Below are positions 35,201 through 44,188 of a stretch of 64,000 nt of DNA, in pieces. Numbering within the stretch: the stretch's first letter is position 1; each line of letters starts with the position of its first letter. Origin of the DNA: Cymbomonas tetramitiformis (lineage: Eukaryota > Chlorophyta > Pyramimonadophyceae > Pyramimonadales > Pyramimonadaceae); contig LGRX02035013.1 in assembly GCA_001247695.2 (NCBI GenBank), positions 1-64,000 on the forward strand, written 5' to 3'. The translations under genes were made by a program, and so were the position numbers. The notes under the pieces were generated by a model, which was not told the origin of the DNA, searched no databases, and saw only the letters and a program-made list of their open reading frames with translations.

Positions 35201-35669
35201 TAACCCACCACCTCGCACCCCCTTCTACAGGCGTACCCCCTCTTCGAGCCGCCCAGCTCTTGCCATGCTGGAGAACGGGCCTGCCACCACCGTCGCCGCG
35301 GCAGTGACTCCTTTGCCACCACCACCTGGCCTCTCCCGCCCCGACGCTCCGAAAGTCCGCCGGTGCTTCGCCTGCGGCTCTGCGGAGCACATCGTCCGTA
35401 ACTGTACGGACGAGGCTAAACTCAAGGAGTGGAGGGCCAATGCACCCGCTCGACTGGCGAACTCCCCTGGGTTTGTAGCCGCCGTCGTTTGGGCCATCGA
35501 GCAGCAGGAGGACATCTCCTCGGTGGATGGCGTCCCAGAGGAGTTCTCCGAGGAGGTCTTGGCTCTTGCTACCTGTGAGGACGAGCAGAGCTACCAGACC
35601 CTGGCGGCCCTTGCGGGCATCGAGCTTGTGGAGGGTGACGGCCTTCCCCCGGTGGAGAGCGATGAATGA
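32239..35669 (+). CDS. Retroelement Gag polyprotein with zinc knuckle
   Basis: Gag forms the element's particle and binds its RNA. The likely start is ATG 32239 (MSQHISESF), whose frame runs through a Gln-rich tract encoded by CAG repeats (32565-32720). From about 32740 on, the protein-like sequence is in the next frame, which is open to TGA 35667-35669, so the CAG tract holds an indel. After Ser/Arg-rich and Pro-rich segments comes a globular region (about 33630-34080), then a helical capsid-like region (about 34400-35110). A canonical zinc knuckle CFACGSAEHIVRNC (C-x2-C-x4-H-x4-C, 35364-35405) follows. An in-frame alternative start at 32190 gives a low-complexity N-terminus in the second frame, which I consider spurious. 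The globular region resembles the one in the ORF at 62-64 kb. Confidence 0.75.
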
Positions 35670-37144
35670 CTGGCCGGCGGCCAGCCCCAGACCCTGCCCT
35701 TCGAGGAAGTGAGGTCTTGCCCTGATGATCAGACCCTCTCCGCCCTGGAGAAGCGGTCAGAACCAGTGGAACCCCGACGCGCCCGAGGACGCAGAGACCC
35801 TTGGGGCCAACGCCCCCATCCCAAGAGCGTGGCCTTCACCTCTGGGACCCGCTTGCGACGCACCTACCGCTCAGCTAGTGCCCCATCGCCGCCGAGGGAT
35901 GACTTGTCCAGCCACCCTCTTGCAGGAAGCACCCCCTTCGATGAGCCGTCACTACCTCTTGATGACGGCCCTGCTTATACACAAGCAAGGATCGAGGGTC
36001 GGAGGGGACGGCGAGCCCCCCGACACAGACCCCCCACTATGGGCAACAACCGCGGAGAGCCCCGCGATCTTCGCCCCCGACCGCGTGTTGTCCTACCGCT
36101 GCCCATCTATCAGTCCAACCTCGCAGACCCACGGAAAAGGCTAACTGCGTGGCACTGGAAGAGAGATCTGTACTCCCTCCCCCTCGAAGTCGCCATGCAG
36201 AAGGTCCGCAGAGCTCTGCGCAAGTCCCCAGAGGCTGCCAAGGACCTGGTGGATAAAATGTCGGAGCGCGTCCGCAGCCGCGTACACTCTGGGAGTCGAT
36301 CGCCAAAGGAGCGCGTGAACCGCGCCAACCAGCTGGCAGAGAGGATACGCATTGCCCGCGAACCTCAAGATCGCAAGGAGGGCCACCAGCGCATAGCATT
36401 GTGGCATCTCCTCTCACACGACGGTCGCCAGCAAGTCCCCGAACCCTCTAACGCCAGCTCCCACGACCTCTACGCGGCTTGGAGAGAGCTGTCGCCCGCC
36501 GAGCAGCAAAAGGCAATCGCCACTTCGAGTCCAGACTCTTCCCCAGGTAGCAGGCTGTGGGAAAAGGAGGGCGCACGAAGAGCAGCAGCGAGATCTTCGA
36601 CATCCCTCTGCACCCTGGACACTGAAGTGGGCACGATACCTGGGACAGCGGGAGATGTGGGTCTACCTGGCGCCTGGTGCAGTCTGCACGCAGTACACCA
36701 GTACAAGATGAGGAAGCTGGGTCCCAGCCCCTTGGGAGCATCCCCTCCATCATCCTCGCTGGCCGAGCCCACAACAGAGACTACATCTTCGCACCATGAT
36801 GACGCGCCGGCCACTCCGGGAGGAAACCCCGAAGGTTCATCCTACTGCTCAGAGGCGGAGGAGACCTCCGCACCCAGTTCGCTTTGCTTCACCCAGCAGA
36901 TGACCACCGTCAGAACGCACGAAGCGGATGAAGCGCCGCCCTGTCTCGACAGCCACCCCATCGCTGAAGACCCTGAGGTGATGGAAGAGGAGTCCTCGGT
37001 CAATTCGCTCTGCTTCACCCAGCAGATGGCAGCAGCTGGGACCCCTGAGACGAGAACTGACCACCGGAGCTCCCACCAACTCGCCCACAACTCCCCTGCT
37101 GGCAGCCCTCAGCATGACGAGGATCCTCTCACCCATGGCAGTCT

Positions 37145-37640
37145 CATCAATAGTGTCGCTACCCATGTGAGCCCCACAACAAGCGGCACTACCCACGTGA
37201 GCCCCACAGTAAGCGGCAGGGAAGATATCTTACCCCAATTGGCCGGCCCCGGGCCGAACTGAGTCGCCAAAATGAGGCCCGGGCCGAAGAGGGGCCGAAA
37301 GAGAAATTGCTTTGGGGCCGAACTAATTTGGCGCAAACTTCTAAAATTTTGATGAAAATTTTGCAATTTTTGCATTTTCCCATACTTAAGATTAAAATTT
37401 TCGCGCCTGCGGCGGGCATTTTGTAGTTTGGACCGGGCGGGCCGAAGGCGGGCCGAAAGATTTTTTGATTTGGGGCCGTACCAGCTCAACGGAAGATATC
37501 TTCCCTGGTAAGCGGCACTACCCATGTGAGCCCCACCACCAGTGGCACCACTCATGTGAGCTCTACTACCAGTGACACCACCCATGTGAGCCCTACCACC
37601 AGCGACACCACTCATGTCAGCCCCACCTCGAGCGAATGCA
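37145..37640 (+). repeat. 30-bp coding minisatellite in the protease ORF, interrupted by the MITE
   Basis: Units of about 30 bp (ACTACCCATGTGAGCCCCAC plus a variable AGCGGC end) encode repeats of TTHVSPTTSG. Two units lie before the MITE and about four after it. Confidence 0.8.
37217..37507. mobile_element. hAT-type MITE, copy 2 (291 bp, inverted relative to copy 1)
   Basis: The ends are CAGGGAAGATATCTTAC and GGAAGATATCTTCCCTG. The flanking direct repeat GTAAGCGG (37209-37216 and 37508-37515) is a perfect 8-bp target duplication. The interior matches the reverse complement of copy 1, with GGCCCG-rich subterminal segments around an AT-rich core and no coding capacity. It sits in the 30-bp repeat of a retroelement ORF. 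Because of that repeat, the duplication should be judged together with the cleaner one at copy 1. Confidence 0.9.
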
Positions 37641-38029
37641 CTTCAGCGGGCACCCTGCTGACGGCGAGTGCAGACAACCTCGTCAGTCATCCGACTGAAG
37701 ATGTTGATTTGCTGGATGAGGAGTTCTACGCCGCGTGTAGGCAAACGTTGGAAGAATGCCGCGAGGCCTCGGACAACCTCCTCCCCAACCTCAAATGCAA
37801 AAGCATACGCACAGATGGGGGAGTTCAGTGGAAGACCGACATCGAGGGTACCCTTGCAGCGGCACATGACGAAGAAGGACCGCTACTGCTGGTATTCTAC
37901 GCAACCCTCAGAGGGCACACGGTCAAGGTGCTGATCGACTCGGGGGCCTCTGACAACTTCATCTCGGAGCAGAGCGCTAAGCGATGTGGCCTCACGACAC
38001 GAGCCGGCTCCGAGTACTGCTTCCAAGAC

Positions 38030-38243
38030 ATCTAGAAACTATGACAACTATGAAGTTAATGTGTTCATTAGCGATAAGAAATCGCCAAACTATCAAAAGA
38101 CTTTGAAAGGATATCTTAAGCTCAATCGATCAAGGAAAAGTAAACGTAAGTATCAGTTGATATTCTATGACAAATCGGAAGAGGATGAGTTCGTTGATAT
38201 ACCAGACCCAGAGATTAAACTTTTGAAAAAAAGAAAATCGTAA
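38030..38243 (+). CDS. C-terminal fragment of a Lys-rich, virus-like protein
   Basis: Directly after the retroelement boundary, an AT-rich frame reads YDNYEVNVFISDKKSPNYQK and continues, rich in Lys, Tyr and Asp, to a TAA at 38241-38243. Composition and codon use differ sharply from the GC-rich retroelement and match the 41.6-44.1 kb cluster. The 5' part of the gene is missing, probably because the retroelement lies there. The family is not recognised. Confidence 0.4.
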
Positions 38244-38464
38244 TGTATACAAATGACCAAACCATATTGCGGTTTCAAACCTAAAGCTCCGAAAGGAAGG
38301 GCCCTTGGGGCACGAAGATAATGCAAATCAAAAAGCCAACTGCGTCGATTTGGCCGTATAGTGTATATTGCCCAATGCTCCTTTGCAAAGGATTTAGGCA
38401 CTTTTAGATCCTCTCCAAAGGATCAAATTGCATCATCAGTTATGGAACGTTAGATGCAAAATAA

Positions 38465-39957
38465 CTCTATATTTGCTATGGGCGCATGTGGGTAGGGCAC
38501 ACTGAATATGTATGGTGCGGTGTGAGGACAACTCCTCTGACACGCGACCGGAACCAGGGGGTGTGCCCTGTAGGGTGTATGCGGTTGTTTGGGGTTGGTG
38601 CGGCAGACCGTGGGCGTAAATGGGTAGGGCACACTAAATATGTATGGTGCGGTGTGAGGACAACTCCTCAGACACGCGACCAGAAGAAGGGGGTGTGGCC
38701 AACACTATGTATGTGGTTGTTTGCGGTTGGTGTGGCACACCACGCGTGGGCACATGTGGGTTGGGCACACTGAATATGTATGGTGCGGTGTGAGGACAGC
38801 TCCTCCGACACGCGACCGGAACGAGGGGGTGTGCCCTGTAGGATTTATGCGGTCCTTTTGGGTTGGTGCGGCAGACCGTGGGCGTAAGTGGGTAGGGCAC
38901 ACTGAATATGTATGGTGCGGTGTGAGGACAGCTCCTCCGGCACGCGACCGGAACGAGGGGGTGTGCCCTGTAGGATGTATGCGGTTGTTTCGGGTTGGTG
39001 CGGCAGACCGTGGGCGCATGTGGGTTGGGCCCCTTGAAAATGTTTGGTGCGGTGTGAGGACAGCTCCTCTGACACGCGACCATAAGAAGGGGATATGGCC
39101 TGTGGGCTGTATGTGGTTGTTTTGGGTCGGTGCGGCAGACCGTGGGCGCATGTGGGTAGGGCACACTGAATATATATGGTGCGGTGTGAGGACAACTCCT
39201 CTGACACGCGACCGGAACGAGGGGGTGTGCCCTGTAGGATCTATGCGGTTGTTTTGGGTTGGTGCGGCAGACCGTGGGCGTAAATGGGTAGGGCACATTG
39301 AATATGTATGGTGCGGTGTGAGGACAACTCCTCTGACACGCGACCGGAACGAGGGGGTGTGCCCTGTAGGATCTATGCGGTTGTTTTGGGTTGGTGCGGC
39401 AGACCGTGGGCGTAAGTGGGTAGGGCACATTGAATATGTATGGTGCGGTGTGAGGACAACTCCTCAGACACGCGACCAGAAGAAGGGGGTGTGGCCAACA
39501 CTATGTATGTGGTTGTTTGCGGTTGGTGTGGCACACCACGCGTGGGCACATGTGGGTTGGGCACACTGAATATGTATGGTGCGGTGTGAGGACAGCTCCT
39601 CCGACACGCGACCGGAACGAGGGGGTGTGCCCTGTAGGATGTATGCGGTTGTTTCGGGTTGGTGCGGCAGACCGTGGGCGTAAGTGGGTAGGGCACACTG
39701 AATATGTATGGTGCGGTGTGAGGACAGCTCCTCCGACACGCGACCGGAACGAGGGGGTGTGCCCTGTAGGATGTATGCGGTTGTTTCGGGTTGGTGCGGC
39801 AGACCGTGGGCGCATGTGGGTAGGGCCCCTTGAAAATGTTTGGTGCGGTGTGAGGACAGCTCCTCTGACACGCGACCATAAGAAGGGGATATGGCCTGTG
39901 GGCTGTATGTGGTTGTTTTGGGTCGGTGCGGCAGACCGTGGGCGCATGTGGGTGAAC
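38465..39957. repeat. 132-bp satellite, eleven copies
   Basis: The landmark GGGCACACTGAATATGTATG recurs every 132 bp (38495, 38627, 38763, 38895, 39027, 39159, 39291, 39423, 39559, 39691, 39823), with two 136-bp intervals next to a variant unit. The order of variants repeats: the unit with CCACGCGTGGGCACATG occurs twice, eight hundred bases apart. This suggests block duplication. 132 is a multiple of 3, so long frames are open on both strands (up to 282 codons). I see no evidence that they are translated. Confidence 0.95.
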
Positions 39958-40820
39958 GCGCGGAGGTGTTCAGATAACGCTTATTGATACCAATTGTGCC
40001 TGGGGCACTACGACAGATGCTCGGAAATATGTTTTTGATTGAACGTGCAAAGGTACACAATTCGGATTTTATAATATACTGGATCAGGGCCAGATTGAGG
40101 TACAAACGATAATTCGGTTCCGAGTTCTGAAGGCTAAACACTTCTCAAGTGCTCCACTTATTCACTCGTCACTCAGGTTGCAGGGTCAACCACTCGACAG
40201 CCGATGTCACACTTCGGCTCAACGTTCAATTCCCGATCCGATCTCATTTCTAATTCCGATTCGTCATTCTCGATTCAGATGCTATGTCGACAGACTGACA
40301 CGATGACTGCCCCACAGTACTGTCATACTACTGTACTGTCATACTGTCATACTGTCATACTGTCATACTGTCATACTGTCATACTGTCATAGCCCTGGCA
40401 TCTGATATTCGATTTCACTGTCTTTTCAACCCCGATGCGAATCTGACCATTCTTCGAGGGTCTGACTGAGTGCCACGATGACACCCCCCACAGTACTGTC
40501 ATACTACTATAGTGTCATATTGTCATAGTGTCATAGTGTCATAGTGTCATACTGTCATACCCCGGACATCTGGTATTCATTCTCATCGTGATTTCAAGCC
40601 CAATTTCACTGTCATCGTGCCAATCCCAGATTACCCCCGATGACACACATACAGACGCATAGGCATATCGGCTCACGCTGTGCCTCCGGGCACAATACAG
40701 TGCACGATATTTACAATGTCGTTAATTTACTTGCACATTTTCGGTATCAAAATTTCCGAATTTGCTGTGCACGGAACTCCCCATTTCTCAGCATATACTA
40801 GGGCTGGTCCCACGGTTGAT
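39958..40820. repeat. Spacer with duplicated block and 10-bp TACTGTCATA repeats
   Basis: Two tandem blocks of about 180-190 bp (around 40240-40440 and 40441-40640) each contain CCACAGTACTGTCATACTAC followed by a run of TACTGTCATA or TAGTGTCATA units, then a GGCATCTG or GGACATCTGG segment. No gene is seen. Confidence 0.75.
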
Positions 40821-40823
40821 AGC

Positions 40824-41282
40824 TCAAAATGTTTTAGCTTGTTTGAACTGTTTCGAAAACTGAGATGTTTTCGTCGCATCTGAACCCGTGACTGAAGGAG
40901 ATTCTGAAAGCCTAGGTTTCTTGGCTGCGTGTTCCGCTGAGTCACTAAGGAGAGTGGCTGGCCTAATCGCGAAGGGATCCAACTTGGATTCTACTTTACT
41001 CCAGAATATCGACGGCAGTTTTCCAGATTCGGTGGACACCTCTTGATGGAGGTTTTTGTACAACGCCATGTGTTGCGCGTCAGTCAACCTATCGTCATAG
41101 AAAGACAGTAAAGAAGCCGAGTTGAACACAAATTGCTTTTGAAACGCCGCAACGACAGAATCCGTAGAGAGTACACTGGCTGGAATACCCAAGTCAGAGA
41201 TCACGCTAGCAAGAAGCTCAGGAAGTTCCGGCAGAAGTGCCTTCTCAGCACTTGGAGGGTCCTCAACTGCAGCGTCGGCCAT
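40824..41282 (-). CDS. Hypothetical 152-aa protein
   Basis: An intact frame starts at a true ATG (41282) and ends at 40824. The N-terminal half is acidic and hydrophobic with helical character (ELPELLASVISDLGIPASVL). The C-terminal half is basic and Ser-rich with a likely nuclear localisation motif (AKKPRLSES). Codon use is mixed. It lies between satellite DNA and the virus-like cluster, transcribed away from that cluster. No family is recognised. It could be an N-terminal exon, a small host gene, or the first ORF of a mobile element. Confidence 0.5.
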   Translation of the reverse strand: MADAAVEDPPSAEKALLPELPELLASVISDLGIPASVLSTDSVVAAFQKQFVFNSASLLSFYDDRLTDAQHMALYKNLHQEVSTESGKLPSIFWSKVESKLDPFAIRPATLLSDSAEHAAKKPRLSESPSVTGSDATKTSQFSKQFKQAKTF

Positions 41283-41657
41283 CTTTTCAAGTGGACTCCA
41301 ATAAACCTAAGTCTGCTTTAAGCTCAACGAACAGGTATAAAAGTGTGAAGGTCTATAACTCTGTATTACTCTCTATAACTCTGAGTTTACATTGTACAGA
41401 TCTTGGTGTTATCGTTATTGTACAATTAAGGCCAATCGAATGCCTTCGTACAATAGGGATGCATGTGCGGACGGTGGATATTTCGAATAAAATATGGTTA
41501 TATAATATATTCGCTGACCCTGCCCCCTAGATTCTCGCCCTAGATTCGCCTCCCCGGACTTGCATTTTACCCTCGGGGTGAGCACCCCCTAGACTTGGAT
41601 TTTGCCCACGACCCCAGAAAGTAACCTTTGCCCCCGCTATCAATCCTCGGAAGCTCT

Positions 41658-41963
41658 ATGTCAGATGAGCATGTTTCTTTAATATATGATACGGGTGCTC
41701 AGGTTACAACTATGTCCGCCGCCGATGCAAGACGTATTGGGATAATTCATCCAGATGGCACGTCCGATTTTAGAAATCAACCAAGTGTGGTTGTTGGAGT
41801 CGGCGGTGAACAGAATACTACAGAATTTGACGATGTTCCATTAGTCTTAGATGTAACTGAAGAACTTGTTTTTGGAAAGGTAGACGTTTATGATGACGCA
41901 ATACCATTGTTAGGCATTAATAATATAAAACAATACAAGCGATATCGTATAAAATTTAAATAG
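41658..41963 (+). CDS. Small retropepsin-like aspartic protease
   Basis: About 101 aa from ATG 41658. YDTGAQVTTM carries the catalytic D-T-G-A of retropepsin-fold proteases near residue 11. GVGG and the terminal LLGINNIKQY match the flap-side and C-terminal hydrophobic elements of the fold. The protein has the size of a single protease domain, so the active form would be a homodimer. It is AT-rich, intronless, and ends 13 bp before the next ATG, which fits compact viral gene spacing. Alternatives are a protease from a virus-like element, or a remnant of a retroelement pol. The lack of any adjoining Gag or RT, together with the next gene, favours the former. Confidence 0.6.
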   Translation: MSDEHVSLIYDTGAQVTTMSAADARRIGIIHPDGTSDFRNQPSVVVGVGGEQNTTEFDDVPLVLDVTEELVFGKVDVYDDAIPLLGINNIKQYKRYRIKFK

Positions 41964-41976
41964 GTATATATAATAT

Positions 41977-42915
41977 ATGTCAAGTTTCGGACAAAGTTTA
42001 GTTTGTAAGAATTTAACATGTGATACGATTAATGGCAATCCCCCAGACGGTGGATCGAGCAAATGGACAAATGTGTCAGGTACGACGAATGCCATTGAAA
42101 GAACAAATGGAAATGTAATAGTAAAGAATGAATTAATAGCTGAAACTGCAACAATCAACGATAATTTGACAGTTGGGGATGGACCTTCACTGTTGCATGG
42201 TAAAACGGAATTAATTGCGAAACTGGGTTCTCAAGACATTTTACTAATGGGAGGAGACAGATATAATGGTTCAACATACATAGATGTCAATACCGCCGAC
42301 GTTGCCATCCCAGATGCTGAAACTATATATCTAATACAAATGGAAAAGAAACCTGATAGGTCTGAGAATGGTTTGTTTAGAATTAATATAAAAGGTGACA
42401 TTATAGGAGCTCGAAACGTCGATTTAGAAAAATTGACATTACCGGTACAGTTGTCGTATAAGGGTTGTCAAGTCATTACAGCTTTGACTGGGGGAACTGC
42501 AGGTAATAGAAGCGTGCAAATTCCCGCAGGAAAATTCATTTGTTTCTTCGATTTGACATTTACTTCATCAGATATAGCTACTGGTGGAAAGATTCTGAAC
42601 ATAATATTTGATACATCAAACTTACCAATCACAGCTCCAGAAATCACAGGTAGAAAATATATGGTTTCTGTTACACGGCCGCAAACGGAATTTAACGAAA
42701 GTGATTCCAGGCTTGACGTATTAAACCAATTTACGTATATAACTAAACCAGGTAATCAGTTTGCTTTACAATTAGTAGGTGACGCAGATATACTAGGTAT
42801 GAAAAGCAAGCTTTATTGTGAATTTCATAGAAATGCAGAATTAATGATAAGATATCGGAAGAGAGAGAAAAACGGCAAATGTTGTCAAAACACCAATATA
42901 TGTAATATATTCTGA
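41977..42915 (+). CDS. 312-aa virus-like protein, possibly structural
   Basis: Intact AT-rich frame from ATG 41977, 13 bp after the protease-like gene across a TATATATAATATAT spacer. The N-terminus (MSSFGQSLVCKNLTCDTI) and following NGNVIVKN / TINDNLTVGDG segments are short beta-type repeats like those of fibre or spike stalks. The remainder is beta-rich without enzyme motifs. No signal peptide or membrane segment is evident. The last 15 or so residues are encoded by the hairpin repeat that follows, so the natural C-terminus may have been shifted. I infer a particle or attachment protein of a DNA virus or virus-like element from composition, spacing and neighbours, not from a firm family match. 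Confidence 0.5.
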   Translation: MSSFGQSLVCKNLTCDTINGNPPDGGSSKWTNVSGTTNAIERTNGNVIVKNELIAETATINDNLTVGDGPSLLHGKTELIAKLGSQDILLMGGDRYNGSTYIDVNTADVAIPDAETIYLIQMEKKPDRSENGLFRINIKGDIIGARNVDLEKLTLPVQLSYKGCQVITALTGGTAGNRSVQIPAGKFICFFDLTFTSSDIATGGKILNIIFDTSNLPITAPEITGRKYMVSVTRPQTEFNESDSRLDVLNQFTYITKPGNQFALQLVGDADILGMKSKLYCEFHRNAELMIRYRKREKNGKCCQNTNICNIF

Positions 42916-43105
42916 TTGTGGCAACATTTATAGTTCTGGTGAAAAGCGGTAATTGTTGACAAAACACCAATATATCTAATATATTCTGATTCTGGCAACA
43001 TTTATAGTTCTGGTGATCGATCGGGGGGAAAACGGTAATTGTTGTCAAAACACAAATATATATAATATAAATCTATTCTGGCAACAATTACCGTTCTCGG
43101 AGAAC
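42872..43105. repeat. Three tandem AT-rich hairpin units
   Basis: Units of about 75 bp contain GGTAATTGTTGTCAAAACAC on one side and GGCAACATTTATAGTTCTGG (last copy CAACAATTACCGTT) on the other, with ATATAATATA in the loop. The last unit forms a 14-bp perfect stem, AACGGTAATTGTTG / CAACAATTACCGTT. Such hairpins between genes could end or process transcripts. They lie between the 312-aa gene and the methyltransferase. Confidence 0.7.
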
Positions 43106-43237
43106 GATCGTGGTGTCGACCTATGCAGATCTGCCATAGATAACCGCAGGTGCTCACTACATGGGAAGCGTTCCGAAATACTGGGAAATCCTGGCAAAAT
43201 ACAGAAGGTACTTAAGGAATACAGTTGTATTTAATAA

Positions 43238-44110
43238 GGATACTCCCCCTCTACACGCTTCCCATGTAGTCTCTTCAGTGGCACTGGCTCAGTTCAAAGG
43301 ACCTTCCCAGAATGCTTCCCTCAGGTACAGACAGTATCTTTAGATTCTGATAAGTTCTGGCGATCTACGCATGTCACCAGAATTGAAGATTGGGAATATT
43401 GGAGCTATTACCCTCCTGGATATTTTGATGTAATATGGGCGAGTCCACCGTGTACCCAATATAGTCAAGCGCGAACTACTGGAGGACCACCAGATTTAGT
43501 ATCTGCAGACGCTTGTGTAGAACGCACCCTTGATATCATCGAATATCTCAGACCGCGCTATTGGTTTCTGGAAAATCCAAAAGGGCGATATCCCAATGCT
43601 TTGCGATTCAGACCGGTAGTGGATCAATTACCTACCCCCCTGTCTTGTTCATATTGTATGTACGGGGAGAAGTATAAGAAATCTACTTGTATCTGGACTA
43701 ATGCGCCGCCTAGCGTACCACTGCGGGAATGTACCTCGCAGACTCCGTGTCCATGTAAATGGGCAACTGGAGTGCACCCCCTTACCGCTCAACTAGGACC
43801 TCATCCAGATCAGCAGGGGATGCAGAAATCTCACGCAGTATATCCTATACCTGCTAAGTTACTGAGAACTTTATTTCAGCGGTTATTTCCCAGGAATACA
43901 GGTGATGAAGATGCTGGGGTGACATCAGGAGAAAGCCACCCTAAGGGGGGGAGAGTTGTGCCAGGGGGCACGATAGACTGCCAATTACCCCTACGGAAGG
44001 GGGATCCGATTCAGATTACCGGCATATTGGGAGAAATAATGATAGGGAATCTGAGATCGTGGATGAAGAATGCAAAATCAGTAAATGTTATCTCTCTGGC
44101 AGAATCGTGA
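43238..44110 (+). CDS. C5 cytosine DNA methyltransferase, start codon missing
   Basis: The enzyme class transfers a methyl group from SAM to C5 of cytosine in DNA. The frame opens after two stops (43232-43237) and contains LFSGTGSVQRTF (SAM-binding motif I), SLDSDKF (motif II), DVIWASPPCTQYS (motif IV, catalytic Cys codon 43451-43453) and FLENPKG (motif VI, ENP variant as in phage and virus enzymes). A downstream Cys-rich stretch ends near 43900. The last 50 codons read into the 230-bp repeat. No ATG precedes motif I, so the copy has lost its start or used an upstream exon. The intact catalytic motifs suggest recent loss. It belongs with the AT-rich virus-like cluster. Confidence 0.75.
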   Translation, partial: GYSPSTRFPCSLFSGTGSVQRTFPECFPQVQTVSLDSDKFWRSTHVTRIEDWEYWSYYPPGYFDVIWASPPCTQYSQARTTGGPPDLVSADACVERTLDIIEYLRPRYWFLENPKGRYPNALRFRPVVDQLPTPLSCSYCMYGEKYKKSTCIWTNAPPSVPLRECTSQTPCPCKWATGVHPLTAQLGPHPDQQGMQKSHAVYPIPAKLLRTLFQRLFPRNTGDEDAGVTSGESHPKGGRVVPGGTIDCQLPLRKGDPIQITGILGEIMIGNLRSWMKNAKSVNVISLAES

Positions 44111-44188
44111 ACGATAGTAATATTATTAGGAACGATTATGACAGAATCAACGGTGTCAGTACAATACCGTGACAGATGACGATAGTGA
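43963..44188 (+). repeat. 230-bp dispersed repeat, copy 2
   Basis: Nearly identical to 31601-31829. Here it is joined to the 3' end of the methyltransferase ORF and continues into GATTACATTTATGGCGGCGC, whereas copy 1 continues into retroelement sequence. Confidence 0.92.

Larger units (their letters stand above)
31830..38035 (+). mobile_element. Gag-protease retroelement, 3' truncated, carrying a nested MITE
   Basis: A GC-rich insert lies between two AT-rich virus-like flanks. It holds a Gag region (from 32239), an in-frame TGA at 35667-35669, and a protease region up to 38035. No reverse transcriptase, RNase H or integrase follows. The coding sequence stops abruptly where AT-rich DNA resumes. 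I see no LTRs. Three lesions (a frame switch near 32.7 kb, the TGA, and a MITE at 37.2 kb) separate what would otherwise be one long reading frame. Its Gag is homologous to the ORF starting at 62046. Confidence 0.8.
35670..38035 (+). pseudogene. Retroelement protease region, split by a MITE
   Basis: It directly follows the Gag TGA in the same frame and stays open to 37262. There it runs into the hAT MITE (37217-37507). The frame resumes on the far side (ORF 37526-38035). Removing the MITE plus one 8-bp target copy (299 bp) restores a continuous frame. The region includes two copies of a SLCFTQQM segment, a 10-aa repeat (TTHVSPTTSG type) and a retropepsin motif, VLIDSGASDNFIS (D-S-G-A at 37937). 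It ends at a TAG at the junction with AT-rich DNA, so the downstream pol domains are missing. Confidence 0.7.

Noticed and set aside
38634..40141. Long ORFs (up to 282 codons) on both strands of the 132-bp satellite
   Set aside because: The period is a multiple of three without stops. No start context, domain or flanking coding signal is present.
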